From positions 36,813 through 100,812 of the forward strand of contig NZ_BONF01000046.1 in the NCBI RefSeq assembly GCF_016862575.1: a stretch of DNA of 64,000 bases, given 5' to 3'. The notes beneath the pieces are model-generated. The model was given only the letters and a program-made list of their open reading frames with translations. It ran no database searches and was not told the DNA's origin. The translations under genes were made by a program, and so were the position numbers. This DNA comes from Catellatospora bangladeshensis (GTDB lineage: Bacteria; Actinomycetota; Actinomycetes; Mycobacteriales; Micromonosporaceae). Numbering within the stretch: the stretch's first letter is position 1; each line of letters begins with the position of its first letter. Positions 53,263 through 63,969 of this stretch are shown here, piece after piece.

Positions 53263-53969
53263 GCTCCCACCTCGCTGCGGGCGCCGGCGGTCAGCTCGTC
53301 GCGCAGCCGGTGCAGCGAGCCCCGGGCCTGCAGGCGCATGTCGTCGTCGACGCGGTGGGTGGCGTAGCGGGCGCGCCGGTACACGTCGGCGAACGCGTTG
53401 AGCAGGCCCGCGTCCAGGTGCCGCCGGGCGAGCATGCGCACCACCAGGTCGGTGGCGGTGTCGCCGGGCAGGCGCGGCACCCCGGCGGCGGCCGCGGCCT
53501 GCTCCAGGCGTACCCAGCAGGCGATCACGGCGGTGCGCGGATCGGCCGCGTCGTCGTCGAGGTCGAGCAGGCCCGCGTCGAGCGCCGCGACGACCTCCTC
53601 CTCGTCGGTGAGCTGCGCGATGCGGGTGACCGGCCGCTCCCGGATGGCGCGGCGGCGGAACTTCGTGGTGGACCGGGCCGCCGCGCCGAGCAGCGCGACC
53701 AGCACCGCGACCCCGATGGCCAGCAGCACGCCGATCGCGACGACGCCCAGCCAGCCCGAGTCGCCGGCGTCCTGGGCCACCTCGGACGGTGACGGGGTGG
53801 GGGTACGCGGAGGCGGTGACGCGGTGGCGGTCGGGGACGGGGCCGGGGTCGCCGACTGCTCCGGCAGCGCCCGCCCGACGGGCAGCACGGACACCGACGC
53901 CGTCGCGGCCGCCGCCATCAGCAGCGCGGCCACGGCCAGCAGCGGCCACCAGCGACGCAACGCTCCCAT
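53259..53969 (-). CDS. DUF4129 membrane protein, first gene of the MoxR cluster
   Basis: The 236-residue product has a signal-anchor, a Pro/Thr linker (TPAPSPTATASPPPRTPTPSPSE), a second membrane helix (about 74-95) and a cytoplasmic DUF4129 domain (about 105-236) with the family's PRLPGDTATDLVVRML block. GGGGAAGCC precedes the ATG. It heads a five-gene operon with moxR and DUF58. Confidence 0.9.
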   Translation of the reverse strand: MGALRRWWPLLAVAALLMAAAATASVSVLPVGRALPEQSATPAPSPTATASPPPRTPTPSPSEVAQDAGDSGWLGVVAIGVLLAIGVAVLVALLGAAARSTTKFRRRAIRERPVTRIAQLTDEEEVVAALDAGLLDLDDDAADPRTAVIACWVRLEQAAAAAGVPRLPGDTATDLVVRMLARRHLDAGLLNAFADVYRRARYATHRVDDDMRLQARGSLHRLRDELTAGARSEVGA

Positions 53970-54003
53970 GGCTTCCCCGCTCCGAATGCTCTGCTAGCCC
54001 GCC

Positions 54004-54723
54004 TCAGTCGAGACCGGCCAGGTTTTTCGCCTGGCTCAGCACGCCGTCCAGCATCGCGGGCGTGAGCCGCCCGGTAAAGGTGTTCTGCTGGCTGACATGG
54101 TACGAGCCGAGCAACGCCGGACCGCGTACCGGATCCGGCGGCCCGCCCTGCGGGAGCACCAGGGCCCCGTGCCCGAAGGCGGGACGCGGCACCGGCGGCT
54201 TGATCCCGTACACCGTGGACAGCGTAGGCCACCAGGCCGCCCAGGCGAACGCGCCGAGCGCGAGCACCACCCGCAGGGTCGGGCGGATCAGCGCGACCTC
54301 GCGGTGCAGCCACGGCGCGCAGGTGTCCCGCTCCACCGGGGTGGGCTTGTTCTCCGGCGGTGCGCAGCGGACGGACGCCGCGATGCGCACGTCGTCCAGC
54401 CGTAGCCCGTCGTCGCGCCACACGCTGGTGGGCTGGTTGGCCAGGCCCACCCGGTGCAGCGCGGCGAAGAGCACGTCACCGCTGCGGTCGCCGGTGAAGA
54501 TGCGCCCGGTCCGGTTGCCGCCGTGCGCGGCCGGAGCCAGCCCGAGGATGAGGATGCGGGCGTCGGCCGCGCCGAAGCCGGGGACGGGGCGCCCCCAGTA
54601 CTCCTGGTCGCGGAACGCCGCCCGCTTCGTCGCGGCGACCTCCTCCCGCCAGGCCACCAGCCGGGGGCACTTGCGGCAGCCGGAGATCGCCTCGTCGAGC
54701 CGGGCCAGCTCCTCCGCGGTCAC
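54004..54723 (-). CDS. Uracil-DNA glycosylase, family 5 (UdgB-like)
   Basis: The 239-residue product excises uracil and related bases from DNA. It has the iron-sulfur ligands Cys16, Cys19, Cys120 and Cys135, motif [14 protein letters not shown] near 61-74 and the late motif [17 protein letters not shown] near 206-222. [10 protein letters not shown] with Ala where other families hold Asp or Asn fits family 5. The GTG start overlaps the stop of the dienelactone hydrolase gene by four bases. Confidence 0.93.
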   Translation of the reverse strand: MTAEELARLDEAISGCRKCPRLVAWREEVAATKRAAFRDQEYWGRPVPGFGAADARILILGLAPAAHGGNRTGRIFTGDRSGDVLFAALHRVGLANQPTSVWRDDGLRLDDVRIAASVRCAPPENKPTPVERDTCAPWLHREVALIRPTLRVVLALGAFAWAAWWPTLSTVYGIKPPVPRPAFGHGALVLPQGGPPDPVRGPALLGSYHVSQQNTFTGRLTPAMLDGVLSQAKNLAGLD

Positions 54724-55400
54724 AGGTGGGTGCGCAGCAGCTCTACGGTGCGGGCCCAGGCGCTGGCGGCGGCCGCGGCGTTGTAGACCTCGGGCCGGTC
54801 GTCGTTGACGAACGCGTGCCGGGTGCCCGGGTAGTCGTGCACGATGCAGGTGCCGCCGGCCTCCTCGATCGCGGCGCGGGCGGCCTTGATGCCCTCGGCC
54901 GCGGAGGTGCCGTCCTCCTCGCTGCAGTGGATCAGCGCGGTCTTGCCCTCATAGTTCGACCACTGCGGGGACATGCGCTCCCACGGCACGGCGGGGTAGA
55001 AGCCCACCGCGGCGGTGATCCGGTCGCTGAACGTCGCGGACCACAGGGCCAGGCTGCCGCCCATGCAGAAGCCGACCGCGCCGACGGAGCCGGTGGTCTC
55101 CGGCCGTCCGGCCAGGTATTCCGCGGCGCCCGCGATGTCCTTGGCGGCCTGGTCCATGGCCAGGCCCATCATCAGCCGGCCGGCCTCGTCGGGCTCGGTG
55201 GTCTGCGCACCGTGGTAGAGGTCGGGCGCGAGCGCGACGAAGCCCGCGTCGGCGAACCGGTCCGCCAGCGAGGTGATGTGCGGGACCAGCCCCCACCACT
55301 CCTGGATCACGATGACCGCAGGTCCGCTGCCTGATTTGGGCAGTGCGAGGTAACCCTCGCTGGTGCCGCCGTTGCTCGGGTAGATGACCGTTTCACCCAT
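54720..55400 (-). CDS. Dienelactone hydrolase family protein
   Basis: The 226-residue alpha/beta-hydrolase has the DLH triad pattern: nucleophile Cys112 in [12 protein letters not shown], an Asp in a later loop (SEEDGTSA) and a His in [32 protein letters not shown] near 30-48 is the family block with the charge-relay Glu. Natural substrate unknown. AGGAGGACG precedes the ATG. It is co-transcribed with the uracil-DNA glycosylase gene. Confidence 0.93.
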   Translation of the reverse strand: MGETVIYPSNGGTSEGYLALPKSGSGPAVIVIQEWWGLVPHITSLADRFADAGFVALAPDLYHGAQTTEPDEAGRLMMGLAMDQAAKDIAGAAEYLAGRPETTGSVGAVGFCMGGSLALWSATFSDRITAAVGFYPAVPWERMSPQWSNYEGKTALIHCSEEDGTSAAEGIKAARAAIEEAGGTCIVHDYPGTRHAFVNDDRPEVYNAAAAASAWARTVELLRTHL

Positions 55401-55493
55401 CGGTCGTCCTCCTGTCGGTCAGTCATCATTGGCTGGTCGCACAGTCGTGGTGTTCCGGGTAGCCAACCACACCGGACGGTACCGGGGAAGACA

Positions 55494-55546
55494 GCGGCGG
55501 CGTGGCGAAAGTTACGACTTATGGTCGCAACTCACCACGCCGCCGC
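55494..55546. terminator. Hairpin after the LppU-like gene
   Basis: Perfect 12-base arms GCGGCGGCGTGG (55494-55505) and CCACGCCGCCGC (55535-55546), downstream of the minus-strand gene ending at 55575. Confidence 0.6.
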
Positions 55547-55574
55547 ACCGGCCTCAGCCGGACGTGAGCTCAGC

Positions 55575-55973
55575 TCAGGCCACGGGGCCCAGGCAGAGGA
55601 ACTTGCCCTTGGTCTTGCCGACCTCCATGATCGAGAAGAGGTCGGTGGTGGCCGGCCACTGGCCGCAGCCCGTGTCGGAGTCGGCCTCGGTCTGGGTCAC
55701 GTCCTCCAGGACGCCCAGCACCTTGTACTTGGCGTCGGGCTTGTCGCAGCCGACGACCTTCATGTCGTCCGCGCTGGCGGCCTCGGTGATGCAGTCGCCG
55801 GCCTTGGCGATGTCGGTGTCACCGCTCAGGTACTTCCAGGCCAGACCGCCACCGAAGATGATCGCGGCACCCAGGGCGTAGCCCAGGATCTTCTTGCCGA
55901 TACCGCCCGCGACGGACGACTTCTTCTCCGGCTCCGTGGTCTCGGGGACCGCGGGCGTTACCTGCTCGCTCAT
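55575..55973 (-). CDS. Small membrane-anchored protein (LppU/SCO3897-like)
   Basis: The 132-residue product has an acidic cytoplasmic start, one membrane helix (about 27-43, GKKILGYALGAAIIFGGG) and an extracytoplasmic domain of about 80 residues with four Cys (GDCITEA, VGCDKP, TGCGQWP, FLCLGPV), likely two disulfides. This matches the LppU/SCO3897 family of actinobacteria, function unknown. GGAAGGAAC precedes the ATG. Confidence 0.85.
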   Translation of the reverse strand: MSEQVTPAVPETTEPEKKSSVAGGIGKKILGYALGAAIIFGGGLAWKYLSGDTDIAKAGDCITEAASADDMKVVGCDKPDAKYKVLGVLEDVTQTEADSDTGCGQWPATTDLFSIMEVGKTKGKFLCLGPVA

Positions 55974-56172
55974 TTGCTCTGTTCCTTCCGAGGGGTTGCC
56001 CTCGTCCGGATCGAACCGCCGTGACGAAGGCCTGTCGTCCCGCGAAGCGTCACGCGAGACCGCGTCACCTTAACGGTTGCTGTGAATCCGCGCGACCCCG
56101 CAGGTGGGCGTGCTCATTTGCGTAATCCGGCGGCGACGGGGACACTGCCGCCGCCGGGACGCGGCCGTCCGT

Positions 56173-57207
56173 TCAGGAACCGGGGCTGACCTGCGCAGAC
56201 GGTGTCAGCGAGGGCTTCGCCGAGGGCGCGGCGGCGGAAGGGCTCGCGGTGGCCGGGTCCGCTGACGGCGAGGGGATCACTCCACCGGGCGACGGGCTCG
56301 CCCAGGGCAGCGGGGCGGGCGAGGCCGGTGCCCACGGCAGCTGCGGCGGCGTGACGTCCGGGCAGGCCGGGTACACGATGCGCCACTCCCAGTTCGCGTC
56401 GAACGCGTTGTGGTTGCTCTGCGCGCACCAGCCGATCAGAACCGGGTTGCCGGTCTGGTCCACGATCCGCGCGCCCGGGATGACCTGGCCGTCCGCCCCG
56501 AGCACGAACACGTCGCTGACCTGGTCGTACGGGTTGACGACGTACCCGCCGGCGGTCTCCCAGTAGCCCCGCGCGGCGCGGTCGTCGGCCTCGACCACGA
56601 GCACCAGCCCGAACACCGCCAGCACCGCCGTGGCGCCGCCGAGCGCGAGCCGGGCCGACCGGCGGGCCGGCGGGCGCGCGAGCGTGCGGCGACCGAACCA
56701 GATCGAGCCGATCACGGCACCGGCGGTCAGGAACAGGCCGAGCAGCGTGCTGCCCTCCAGCCGGGGCAGCAGGCCCGGCCCGTCGCCGTCCCGCCACAGC
56801 TGCGCGACCAGCATCGCGGCCAGCCAGCCGCGCACCACCCACCACGCCGGGCGCAGCAGGGCCAGGAAGTCGCCGAGGCGCTCGTACCCGATGACGGGGC
56901 CGAGCCCGCGGTCCACCCCCCGCCACCGCTGCTGCACGCGGCCCACGGCCCGGCCGACCAGGGCGGCGGTGCGGCTGGGACCCCCCGTGTGGCCCAGCGT
57001 GGCGCGCAGCTCGGCGGCATACGCGCTCGGCGGCCCGAGCCGGTCGGCCAGGGTCGCGCCGGCGCCCTCGGCGCGCAGCTCGGCCGCGACCTCGGCCAGG
57101 TGCGCCGGCAGGTCCTCCAGCAGGTCGTTGCGCACCTGCTCGGGCAGGTCGGACAGGGCGGCCCCGACCTGCGCCGCGTACTGTGCGATGTCACTCTGTT
57201 CGCTCAT
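56173..57207 (-). CDS. HAAS-domain membrane protein paired with PadR regulator
   Basis: The 344-residue product has an N-terminal HAAS-type helical domain (about 1-72: YAAQVGAALSDLPEQVRNDLLEDLPAHLAEVAAEL), three or four membrane helices (about 115-215), an extracytoplasmic stretch with two Cys, and a Pro/Ser tail. HAAS proteins are the usual partners of PadR-like repressors in such pairs. The start overlaps the PadR stop codon by four bases (ATGA). Confidence 0.85.
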   Translation of the reverse strand: MSEQSDIAQYAAQVGAALSDLPEQVRNDLLEDLPAHLAEVAAELRAEGAGATLADRLGPPSAYAAELRATLGHTGGPSRTAALVGRAVGRVQQRWRGVDRGLGPVIGYERLGDFLALLRPAWWVVRGWLAAMLVAQLWRDGDGPGLLPRLEGSTLLGLFLTAGAVIGSIWFGRRTLARPPARRSARLALGGATAVLAVFGLVLVVEADDRAARGYWETAGGYVVNPYDQVSDVFVLGADGQVIPGARIVDQTGNPVLIGWCAQSNHNAFDANWEWRIVYPACPDVTPPQLPWAPASPAPLPWASPSPGGVIPSPSADPATASPSAAAPSAKPSLTPSAQVSPGS

Positions 57208-57527
57208 GCCCGCTCCCGCAGCAGTGTGTTCATGGTGGACGCGAACTCGCCCCAGACCTCGGCGCCCTGCTTGAGCTGGGTGCGGCCGGCGGCGTTGAGG
57301 GCGTAGTACTTGCGGTGCGGCCCCTCCTCGGAGGGGACCACGTAGGTGGTCAGGTAGCCGGCGGCGAACAGCCGGCGCAGGGTCCCGTAGACCGAGGCGT
57401 CCCCGATCTCGGACAGCCCCGCGGTCCGCAGGCGGCGGAGGATGTCGTACCCGTAGCCGTCGTCGTCGCGCAGCACGGCGAGCACGGCCAGGTCGAGCAC
57501 CCCCTTGAGGAGCTGAGAGGTATCCAC
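57204..57527 (-). CDS. PadR family transcriptional regulator
   Basis: The 107-residue product is a winged-helix PadR protein of the short class: DTSQLLKGVLDLAVLAVLRDDDGYGYDI, then the recognition region GDASVYGTLRRLFAAGYLTTY and wing RKYYALNAAGRTQL. I chose GTG 57527 over 57536 because a -10 box ends exactly 7 bases before it. It probably represses its own operon with the HAAS gene. Confidence 0.93.
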   Translation of the reverse strand: MDTSQLLKGVLDLAVLAVLRDDDGYGYDILRRLRTAGLSEIGDASVYGTLRRLFAAGYLTTYVVPSEEGPHRKYYALNAAGRTQLKQGAEVWGEFASTMNTLLRERA

Positions 57528-57534
57528 GCGAAGC

Positions 57535-57563
57535 ACGGTACTGTTTAAAGCATACTACTGCAA
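57535..57563 (-). promoter_or_regulatory. Leaderless promoter of the PadR-HAAS operon
   Basis: TTGCAG (57558-57563), 17-base spacer, TACCGT (57535-57540), 7 bases, then GTG 57527. The spacer is AT-rich (AGTATGCTTTAAACAG) with TAGTAT and AGTA half-sites, a likely PadR operator. Confidence 0.65.
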
Positions 57564-57595
57564 CAAGCGCCACACCGTGCCAAGAAAATGCCTGC

Positions 57596-58495
57596 TCAGC
57601 GCAGGATCGAGGCGGCGATCCCGTCGAGGATGTCGTGTTCGGAGACGGTGATCTCGGCGAAGCCGGTCTGCCGCATGATCTCCTGGAGGATCAGCGCGCC
57701 CGCGATGATGACGTCCACCCGCCCCGGGTGCATCACCGGGATCGCCGCCCGCGCGTCGTGGTCCAGCGCGGCCAGCCGCACGGCCAGCTCCGCCACCGCC
57801 GCGGCGGGCAGCACCGAGTGGTGGATCCGGGCGGAGTCGTAGCGGTCCAGGCCGAGGGCGATGCCCGCCAGCGTGGTCGCCGTGCCGGCCACCCCGACCA
57901 GCGTCGCCGGACCGGCGCCCACGTGCGCCAGCGCCCGCGCCACCTGCCCGTCGACGTCGCGCACCACCGCGGCCAGCTGCTCCGGCGTGGGCGGGTCGGT
58001 GGGCAGGTGCCGCTCGGTCATGCGTACGCAGCCCATGTCCATGCTGATCGCGCGGTCCACCGTATTGCCGCCCCGGACGAACTCCGTCGAGCCGCCGCCG
58101 ATGTCCACCACCAGGTACGGTCCCTCGCCGCCGAGCCCGGACACGGCCCCGGCGAAGGAGAGCGCGGCCTCCTCCGTACCGCTGATGATCTCGGCGGGCT
58201 GCCCCAGTGTCACCCGCACCATGCCGTGGAAGTCGGCGGCGTTGGCGGCGTCGCGGCTGGCGCTCGTGGCCACCATCCGGATCCGGCTCACCCCGAACGC
58301 CTCGATGACCTCGCGATACTCGGCCAGCGCGACCCGGGTGCGCTCGATCGCGGCCGGATCCAGCCGCCCGGTCCGGTCGACCCCGGCGCCGAGACGCACG
58401 ATGCGCATCCGGCGGTCCAGGTCACGCTCGCCGTCGGTCACCAGCAGGCGGATCGAATTGGTGCCGCAGTCGATCGCGGCTACGGCATCTCCCAC
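57596..58495 (-). CDS. Ppx/GppA exopolyphosphatase family protein
   Basis: The 299-residue product is the short actinobacterial form, with the ASKHA fold: phosphate-1 loop AAIDCGTNSIRLLV at the N-terminus, SGTEEAALSF with the catalytic Glu, and phosphate-2 loop VVDIGGGSTEF near 130. It hydrolyses polyphosphate or guanosine pentaphosphate in known members; short forms may be mainly regulatory or act on short polyphosphates. The GTG start follows TAGGGT by 6 bases; that box starts with the stop codon of the upstream gene. Confidence 0.93.
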   Translation of the reverse strand: MGDAVAAIDCGTNSIRLLVTDGERDLDRRMRIVRLGAGVDRTGRLDPAAIERTRVALAEYREVIEAFGVSRIRMVATSASRDAANAADFHGMVRVTLGQPAEIISGTEEAALSFAGAVSGLGGEGPYLVVDIGGGSTEFVRGGNTVDRAISMDMGCVRMTERHLPTDPPTPEQLAAVVRDVDGQVARALAHVGAGPATLVGVAGTATTLAGIALGLDRYDSARIHHSVLPAAAVAELAVRLAALDHDARAAIPVMHPGRVDVIIAGALILQEIMRQTGFAEITVSEHDILDGIAASILR

Positions 58496-58501
58496 GATCT
58501 C

Positions 58502-58507
58502 ACCCTA
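58502..58507 (-). promoter_or_regulatory. Leaderless -10 box of Ppx/GppA gene inside the upstream stop codon
   Basis: TAGGGT, whose TAG is the stop codon of the argA-like gene, lies 6 bases before the GTG at 58495. Confidence 0.5.
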
Positions 58508-59008
58508 GAGATGCAGGAGCATGCGGGTGTTGCCGAGGGTGTTGGGCTTGACGCGTTCCAGGCCGAGGAATTCGGCGACGCCCTCGTCGTAGGAGCGCAG
58601 GAGCTGCTCGTACACCGGCGGCGGCACGGGGGCGCCGTCGATCTCGGCGAAGCCGAACGAGCCGAAGAAGCGCGTCTCGAAGGTCAGCACGAACACCCGG
58701 CGCACGCCGATCTCGCGCGCGTCGTCCAGCAGCGCCTCGACGATCTGGTGGCCCACCCGGCGCCCGCGCCAGCCCGCGTCCACGGCCACCGTGCGGATCT
58801 CCGCCAGGTCCTCCCACAGCACGTGCAGCGCGCCGCAGCCGACCACCACGCCCTCGTCGTCCACCGCCACCCGGAACTCCGGCACGTCCTCGTATATCGC
58901 GACGGTGGCCTTGCTGAGCAGCCGCCGCTCGCCGCTGTACGTGTCGATCAGGCGCCGGATGCCGCGTACGTCGCCGGTGCGTGCCTTGCGGACGGTCAGC
59001 TCACTCAA
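58505..59008 (-). CDS. Amino-acid N-acetyltransferase (ArgA-like GNAT)
   Basis: The 167-residue product is a compact GNAT enzyme with IRTVAVDAGWRGRRVGHQIVEALL (acetyl-CoA loop) and VFVLTFETRFFGSFGFAEIDG, the pattern of the short amino-acid N-acetyltransferases that make N-acetylglutamate in actinobacteria (Rv2747-like). That role is inferred by resemblance; no arginine genes are close. Its start overlaps the DUF501 gene by 8 bases. Confidence 0.88.
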   Translation of the reverse strand: MSELTVRKARTGDVRGIRRLIDTYSGERRLLSKATVAIYEDVPEFRVAVDDEGVVVGCGALHVLWEDLAEIRTVAVDAGWRGRRVGHQIVEALLDDAREIGVRRVFVLTFETRFFGSFGFAEIDGAPVPPPVYEQLLRSYDEGVAEFLGLERVKPNTLGNTRMLLHL

Positions 59009-59519
59009 CGCAGGGACCCGCCGTCCACCACGGCTCCACCAGGGAGATCACCTCGTCGCCGAACGGGTTGACCCCCGGCCCGACCGCCAGCGCGTGGCCC
59101 AGGTGCACGTGCAGGCACTTCACCCGGTCCGGCATGCCGCCCGCCGAGACGTGCTCGATCTCCGGCACGTGGCCGACGGCCTCGCGCCGGGTCAGGTAGT
59201 CCTCGTGCGCCTTCAGGTACGCCGCGCGCAGCTCGGGGTCCTCGCGGAGCTGGGCGGCCATCTCCTTCATCAGGCCGGCCGACTCCAGGCGGCTGCACTC
59301 CGCGGTGGCCCGCGGGCAGGTCAGGTAGAACAGCGTCGGGAAGGGAGTGCCGTCGGGCAGCCGGGGCACCGTCTCCACCACGTCCGGCTTGCCGCACGGG
59401 CAGCGGTGCGCCACCGCGCGGGTGCCGCGCGTGGGCCGGCCGAGCTGCGCCCGGACCGCGGCGAGATCCTCCTCGGTCGCCTCCTGCCGCACCGGTGCCG
59501 GCACGAGGTCGCGATCCAT
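59001..59519 (-). CDS. DUF501 protein
   Basis: The 172-residue product has the DUF501 pattern: VQLGRPTRGTRAVAHRCPCG-type start, PRLPDGTPFPTLFYLTCPRATAECSRLES, and GGMPDRVKCLHVHLGHAL near 128-146, with conserved Cys and His that could bind metal. Function unknown. It is found downstream of an FtsB-like gene and eno in many actinobacteria, as here. AAGGAG precedes the ATG. Confidence 0.93.
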   Translation of the reverse strand: MDRDLVPAPVRQEATEEDLAAVRAQLGRPTRGTRAVAHRCPCGKPDVVETVPRLPDGTPFPTLFYLTCPRATAECSRLESAGLMKEMAAQLREDPELRAAYLKAHEDYLTRREAVGHVPEIEHVSAGGMPDRVKCLHVHLGHALAVGPGVNPFGDEVISLVEPWWTAGPCVE

Positions 59520-59530
59520 GTGCTGCTCCT

Positions 59531-60091
59531 TCAGTTCTTGCTTTCGGGCTCCGGCTCCAGGCGGGTCCAGAGCTTGCCGTACCAGCTGTCCGGCGGGGGC
59601 GGAGCGGCCGGCTCGGCGCCGAGCTCCTTGTCGGTCTGCTTCTCCGGGTCCCAGATCGGCACCAGCGGGGTCTGTCCCGGATAGACCCAGTAGAAGCGGC
59701 GGCGGACCTGAGCCTTGATGTACTCGTCGTCCTTCCACTTCTCGGCCTGCCGCTCCAGCCCGGCGATGCGCTCCTGCTGGGCCAGCTGCGACTGGCGCAG
59801 CGCCTCGATCTCGGCGAGCTGGGTCAGGTAGACCCGCACCGGGTAGGCGTAGCCCAGGGCCAGCGCGGCCAGGATGACCAGCAGCACGGTCGCGCGGCCG
59901 GTGAGGCCGTTCGGGTTCGGGGCGGTGGTGCGCTTCGCGGCGCCCGCCGCGGCGGCCCGCCGCGCGGCGGCCGGGCGGCTCGCCGAGCGCTCGCCGTCAC
60001 GGGCGCGCGTGCCGCCGGTGCCACGGGTGCCACGGCCCCCGTCGCGGGAGCGACGCACCGGCCCCTGCCCACCAGGCTGTCGCCGCTGCAT
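59531..60091 (-). CDS. FtsB/DivIC-like septum formation initiator protein
   Basis: The 186-residue product has a long basic, Arg/Gly-rich cytoplasmic N-terminus (to ~62), one membrane helix (about 67-86), then a coiled coil (LTQLAEIEALRQSQLAQQERIAGLERQAEKWKDDEYIKAQVR) and the conserved RFYWVYPGQTPLV, typical of actinobacterial FtsB-like proteins that help recruit division-site peptidoglycan synthases. ATG 60091 has GGAGGGG upstream. It follows eno as in most actinobacteria. Confidence 0.93.
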   Translation of the reverse strand: MQRRQPGGQGPVRRSRDGGRGTRGTGGTRARDGERSASRPAAARRAAAAGAAKRTTAPNPNGLTGRATVLLVILAALALGYAYPVRVYLTQLAEIEALRQSQLAQQERIAGLERQAEKWKDDEYIKAQVRRRFYWVYPGQTPLVPIWDPEKQTDKELGAEPAAPPPPDSWYGKLWTRLEPEPESKN

Positions 60092-60108
60092 CACCCCTCC
60101 CCTCCGTG

Positions 60109-60162
60109 GTGATCGAAGCCCCCTCCATGTCGTACCGACCGCATGGAAGGAGCTTCGATCAC
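60109..60162. terminator. GATCGAAGC hairpin after eno
   Basis: Arms of 21 bases (60109-60129, 60142-60162) with two mismatches, beginning GTGATCGAAGC. It separates eno from the FtsB-like gene, which therefore has its own promoter or is read by leak-through. Confidence 0.65.
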
Positions 60163-60188
60163 ATGCTAGGCCTTACGGCCTTACACCG

Positions 60189-62262
<2,074 letters not shown>

Positions 62263-62303
62263 GGCCGACAGCCTCTCCCATCGGCCCCGCGCGGCGCAAA
62301 CCC

Positions 62304-63920
62304 TCATAGACCGAGCAGGGTGCGCAGGTGACGCGGCGGCGGCGAGCCGAACGACAGCATCCGGTCGTGCCACTCGCGCACCGTCACCCCGGCCGGGCGC
62401 TGCCGCGCCAGCTCGGCCACCTCCGCCCAGCCGACGAAGTACGTCGACAGCTGTGCCGAGGAGAGCAGGCTCCGGCGCCACTTGCCCGCCGCCTCGCCCT
62501 CCTCCTGGAAGCCGCGGTCCAGCATCAGCGCCATGCCGTCGGCCTCGCTCAGGTCCTCGCAGTGCACCAGCTGGTCCAGGATCGCGTTGATGCTCATCCG
62601 CAGCTGCATCTTCAGCTGCGTGGCGCGCACCGGCAGGCCGCCGTAACCGCGGTCGACCATCGCCTGCTCCGCGTAGACGGCCCAGCCCTCCACGAACGGC
62701 CCCGAGTGGCCCAGCGCCCGCACCCGGGTGCTGCCCCGGTAGCGGCGGGCGTGCGCCAGCTGGAGGAAGTGGCCCGGCATCGCCTCGTGCACCGTCAGGT
62801 TGCGCACCGCGTGGTCGTTGTACTCCCGGTAGAACGACTCGACCCGCTGCGCGGGCCAGCCCGCCGGGGTCGGCGCGATGCAGTAGAACGTGGGCACCGC
62901 GGCCGTCTCCAGCGCGCCCGGCGGGTCGCAGTAGGCGACCGCCACGCCGCGCGAGAACTCGGGCATCTCCTCGATCACCAGCGGGTCGTCGATGAGGGTG
63001 ACCAGGTCGTGCTCGCGCACGAACGCGGTGGTCTCCTCCGTCGCGTGGTGGGCCAGGCTCACGATGGTGGCGTCGTCGGGGTGCTCGGCGGCGATCAGGT
63101 CCAGCGCCCGGCGCACCGTGGCGTCGTCGGCCGGGCCGCCCACCAGCTCCGAGGCCACCTCCCGCAGCTCGGCGGTGACCCGCTCCAGGTTCTCCTGAGC
63201 CCGTTTGAGCACCTCGGCGGCGCTCAGCTCGGTGTCGAGGGTGTGCCACAGCTTCGCCTCCCACAACCGGCGGCCCAGCCGCGGATCGCGGCCCTCGCCA
63301 CGTCCGGCCTGCTCGGCACACCAGGCCGAGAAGTCGTCCAGGGCCAGCACCGCGGCGGCCGCGATCGGCTGGATCTGCTCGGCCAGCCCCGGCTCCTGCA
63401 CCAGCAGCCCCGGCAGCTCACCGCGTACCAGGGCGGCGGTGCCCGCGAACTGGCCCGCGGCCGTCTCCAGGTGGATCCGCGGCGCGTCCCGCAGCACGGA
63501 CCGCGCCGTGGCCAGCGCGTCCGGCAGCTGCGTCAGCCGCCCGGCCAGCGCGTGCAGCCGCTGCTCCACCGGCGCGAACGGACGCGCGATCAGGTTGTGC
63601 AGCAGCCCGCCCGGGTTGTGCCGCAGCGGATTCCACTGGTACGACCGGACCTGGGTCAGCTCGAACAGCTGCCGGTCCACCAGGGCGCTGAGGATCGCGT
63701 GGTCCACCCGCTCGGCGTCGTCGAGATCGTCGGCGTCCACCTGGGACAGCGCGCCCGCCGCGTCGTTCAGCATGCCGATGTCGGCGGTGATCCCGTCCGG
63801 GGACAGGTCGGGCAGCCGGTCGTCGAACCGGTGGTCCCCGGCCGACGCCGCCAGCTCGGGCGACGACTCCAGGAGCGCGTCGCAGATGTGCTCGGCCAGT
63901 GGTGCGAACTCCAGCGTCAC
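62304..63920 (-). CDS. DUF885 family protein (metallopeptidase-like)
   Basis: The 538-residue product has the DUF885 metal-binding signature NLTVHEAMPGHFLQLAHARR near 375-395 (HExxxxH-type) and a later EGWAVYAEQAM with the third ligand Glu, followed by DRGFQEEGEAAGKWRR. No signal peptide is seen, so it is likely cytoplasmic. Members act as, or resemble, carboxypeptidase/oligopeptidase-type zinc proteins. The GTG start follows TAGGTT by 6 bases. Confidence 0.92.
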   Translation of the reverse strand: MTLEFAPLAEHICDALLESSPELAASAGDHRFDDRLPDLSPDGITADIGMLNDAAGALSQVDADDLDDAERVDHAILSALVDRQLFELTQVRSYQWNPLRHNPGGLLHNLIARPFAPVEQRLHALAGRLTQLPDALATARSVLRDAPRIHLETAAGQFAGTAALVRGELPGLLVQEPGLAEQIQPIAAAAVLALDDFSAWCAEQAGRGEGRDPRLGRRLWEAKLWHTLDTELSAAEVLKRAQENLERVTAELREVASELVGGPADDATVRRALDLIAAEHPDDATIVSLAHHATEETTAFVREHDLVTLIDDPLVIEEMPEFSRGVAVAYCDPPGALETAAVPTFYCIAPTPAGWPAQRVESFYREYNDHAVRNLTVHEAMPGHFLQLAHARRYRGSTRVRALGHSGPFVEGWAVYAEQAMVDRGYGGLPVRATQLKMQLRMSINAILDQLVHCEDLSEADGMALMLDRGFQEEGEAAGKWRRSLLSSAQLSTYFVGWAEVAELARQRPAGVTVREWHDRMLSFGSPPPRHLRTLLGL

Positions 63921-63926
63921 GGCCCC

Positions 63927-63932
63927 AACCTA
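63927..63932 (-). promoter_or_regulatory. Leaderless -10 box of the DUF885 gene
   Basis: TAGGTT followed by 6 bases and the GTG at 63920. Confidence 0.5.
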
Positions 63933-63969
63933 CCCGCCGCGTACGCCCTCCGTCGGCCAGCCCGCCCTC

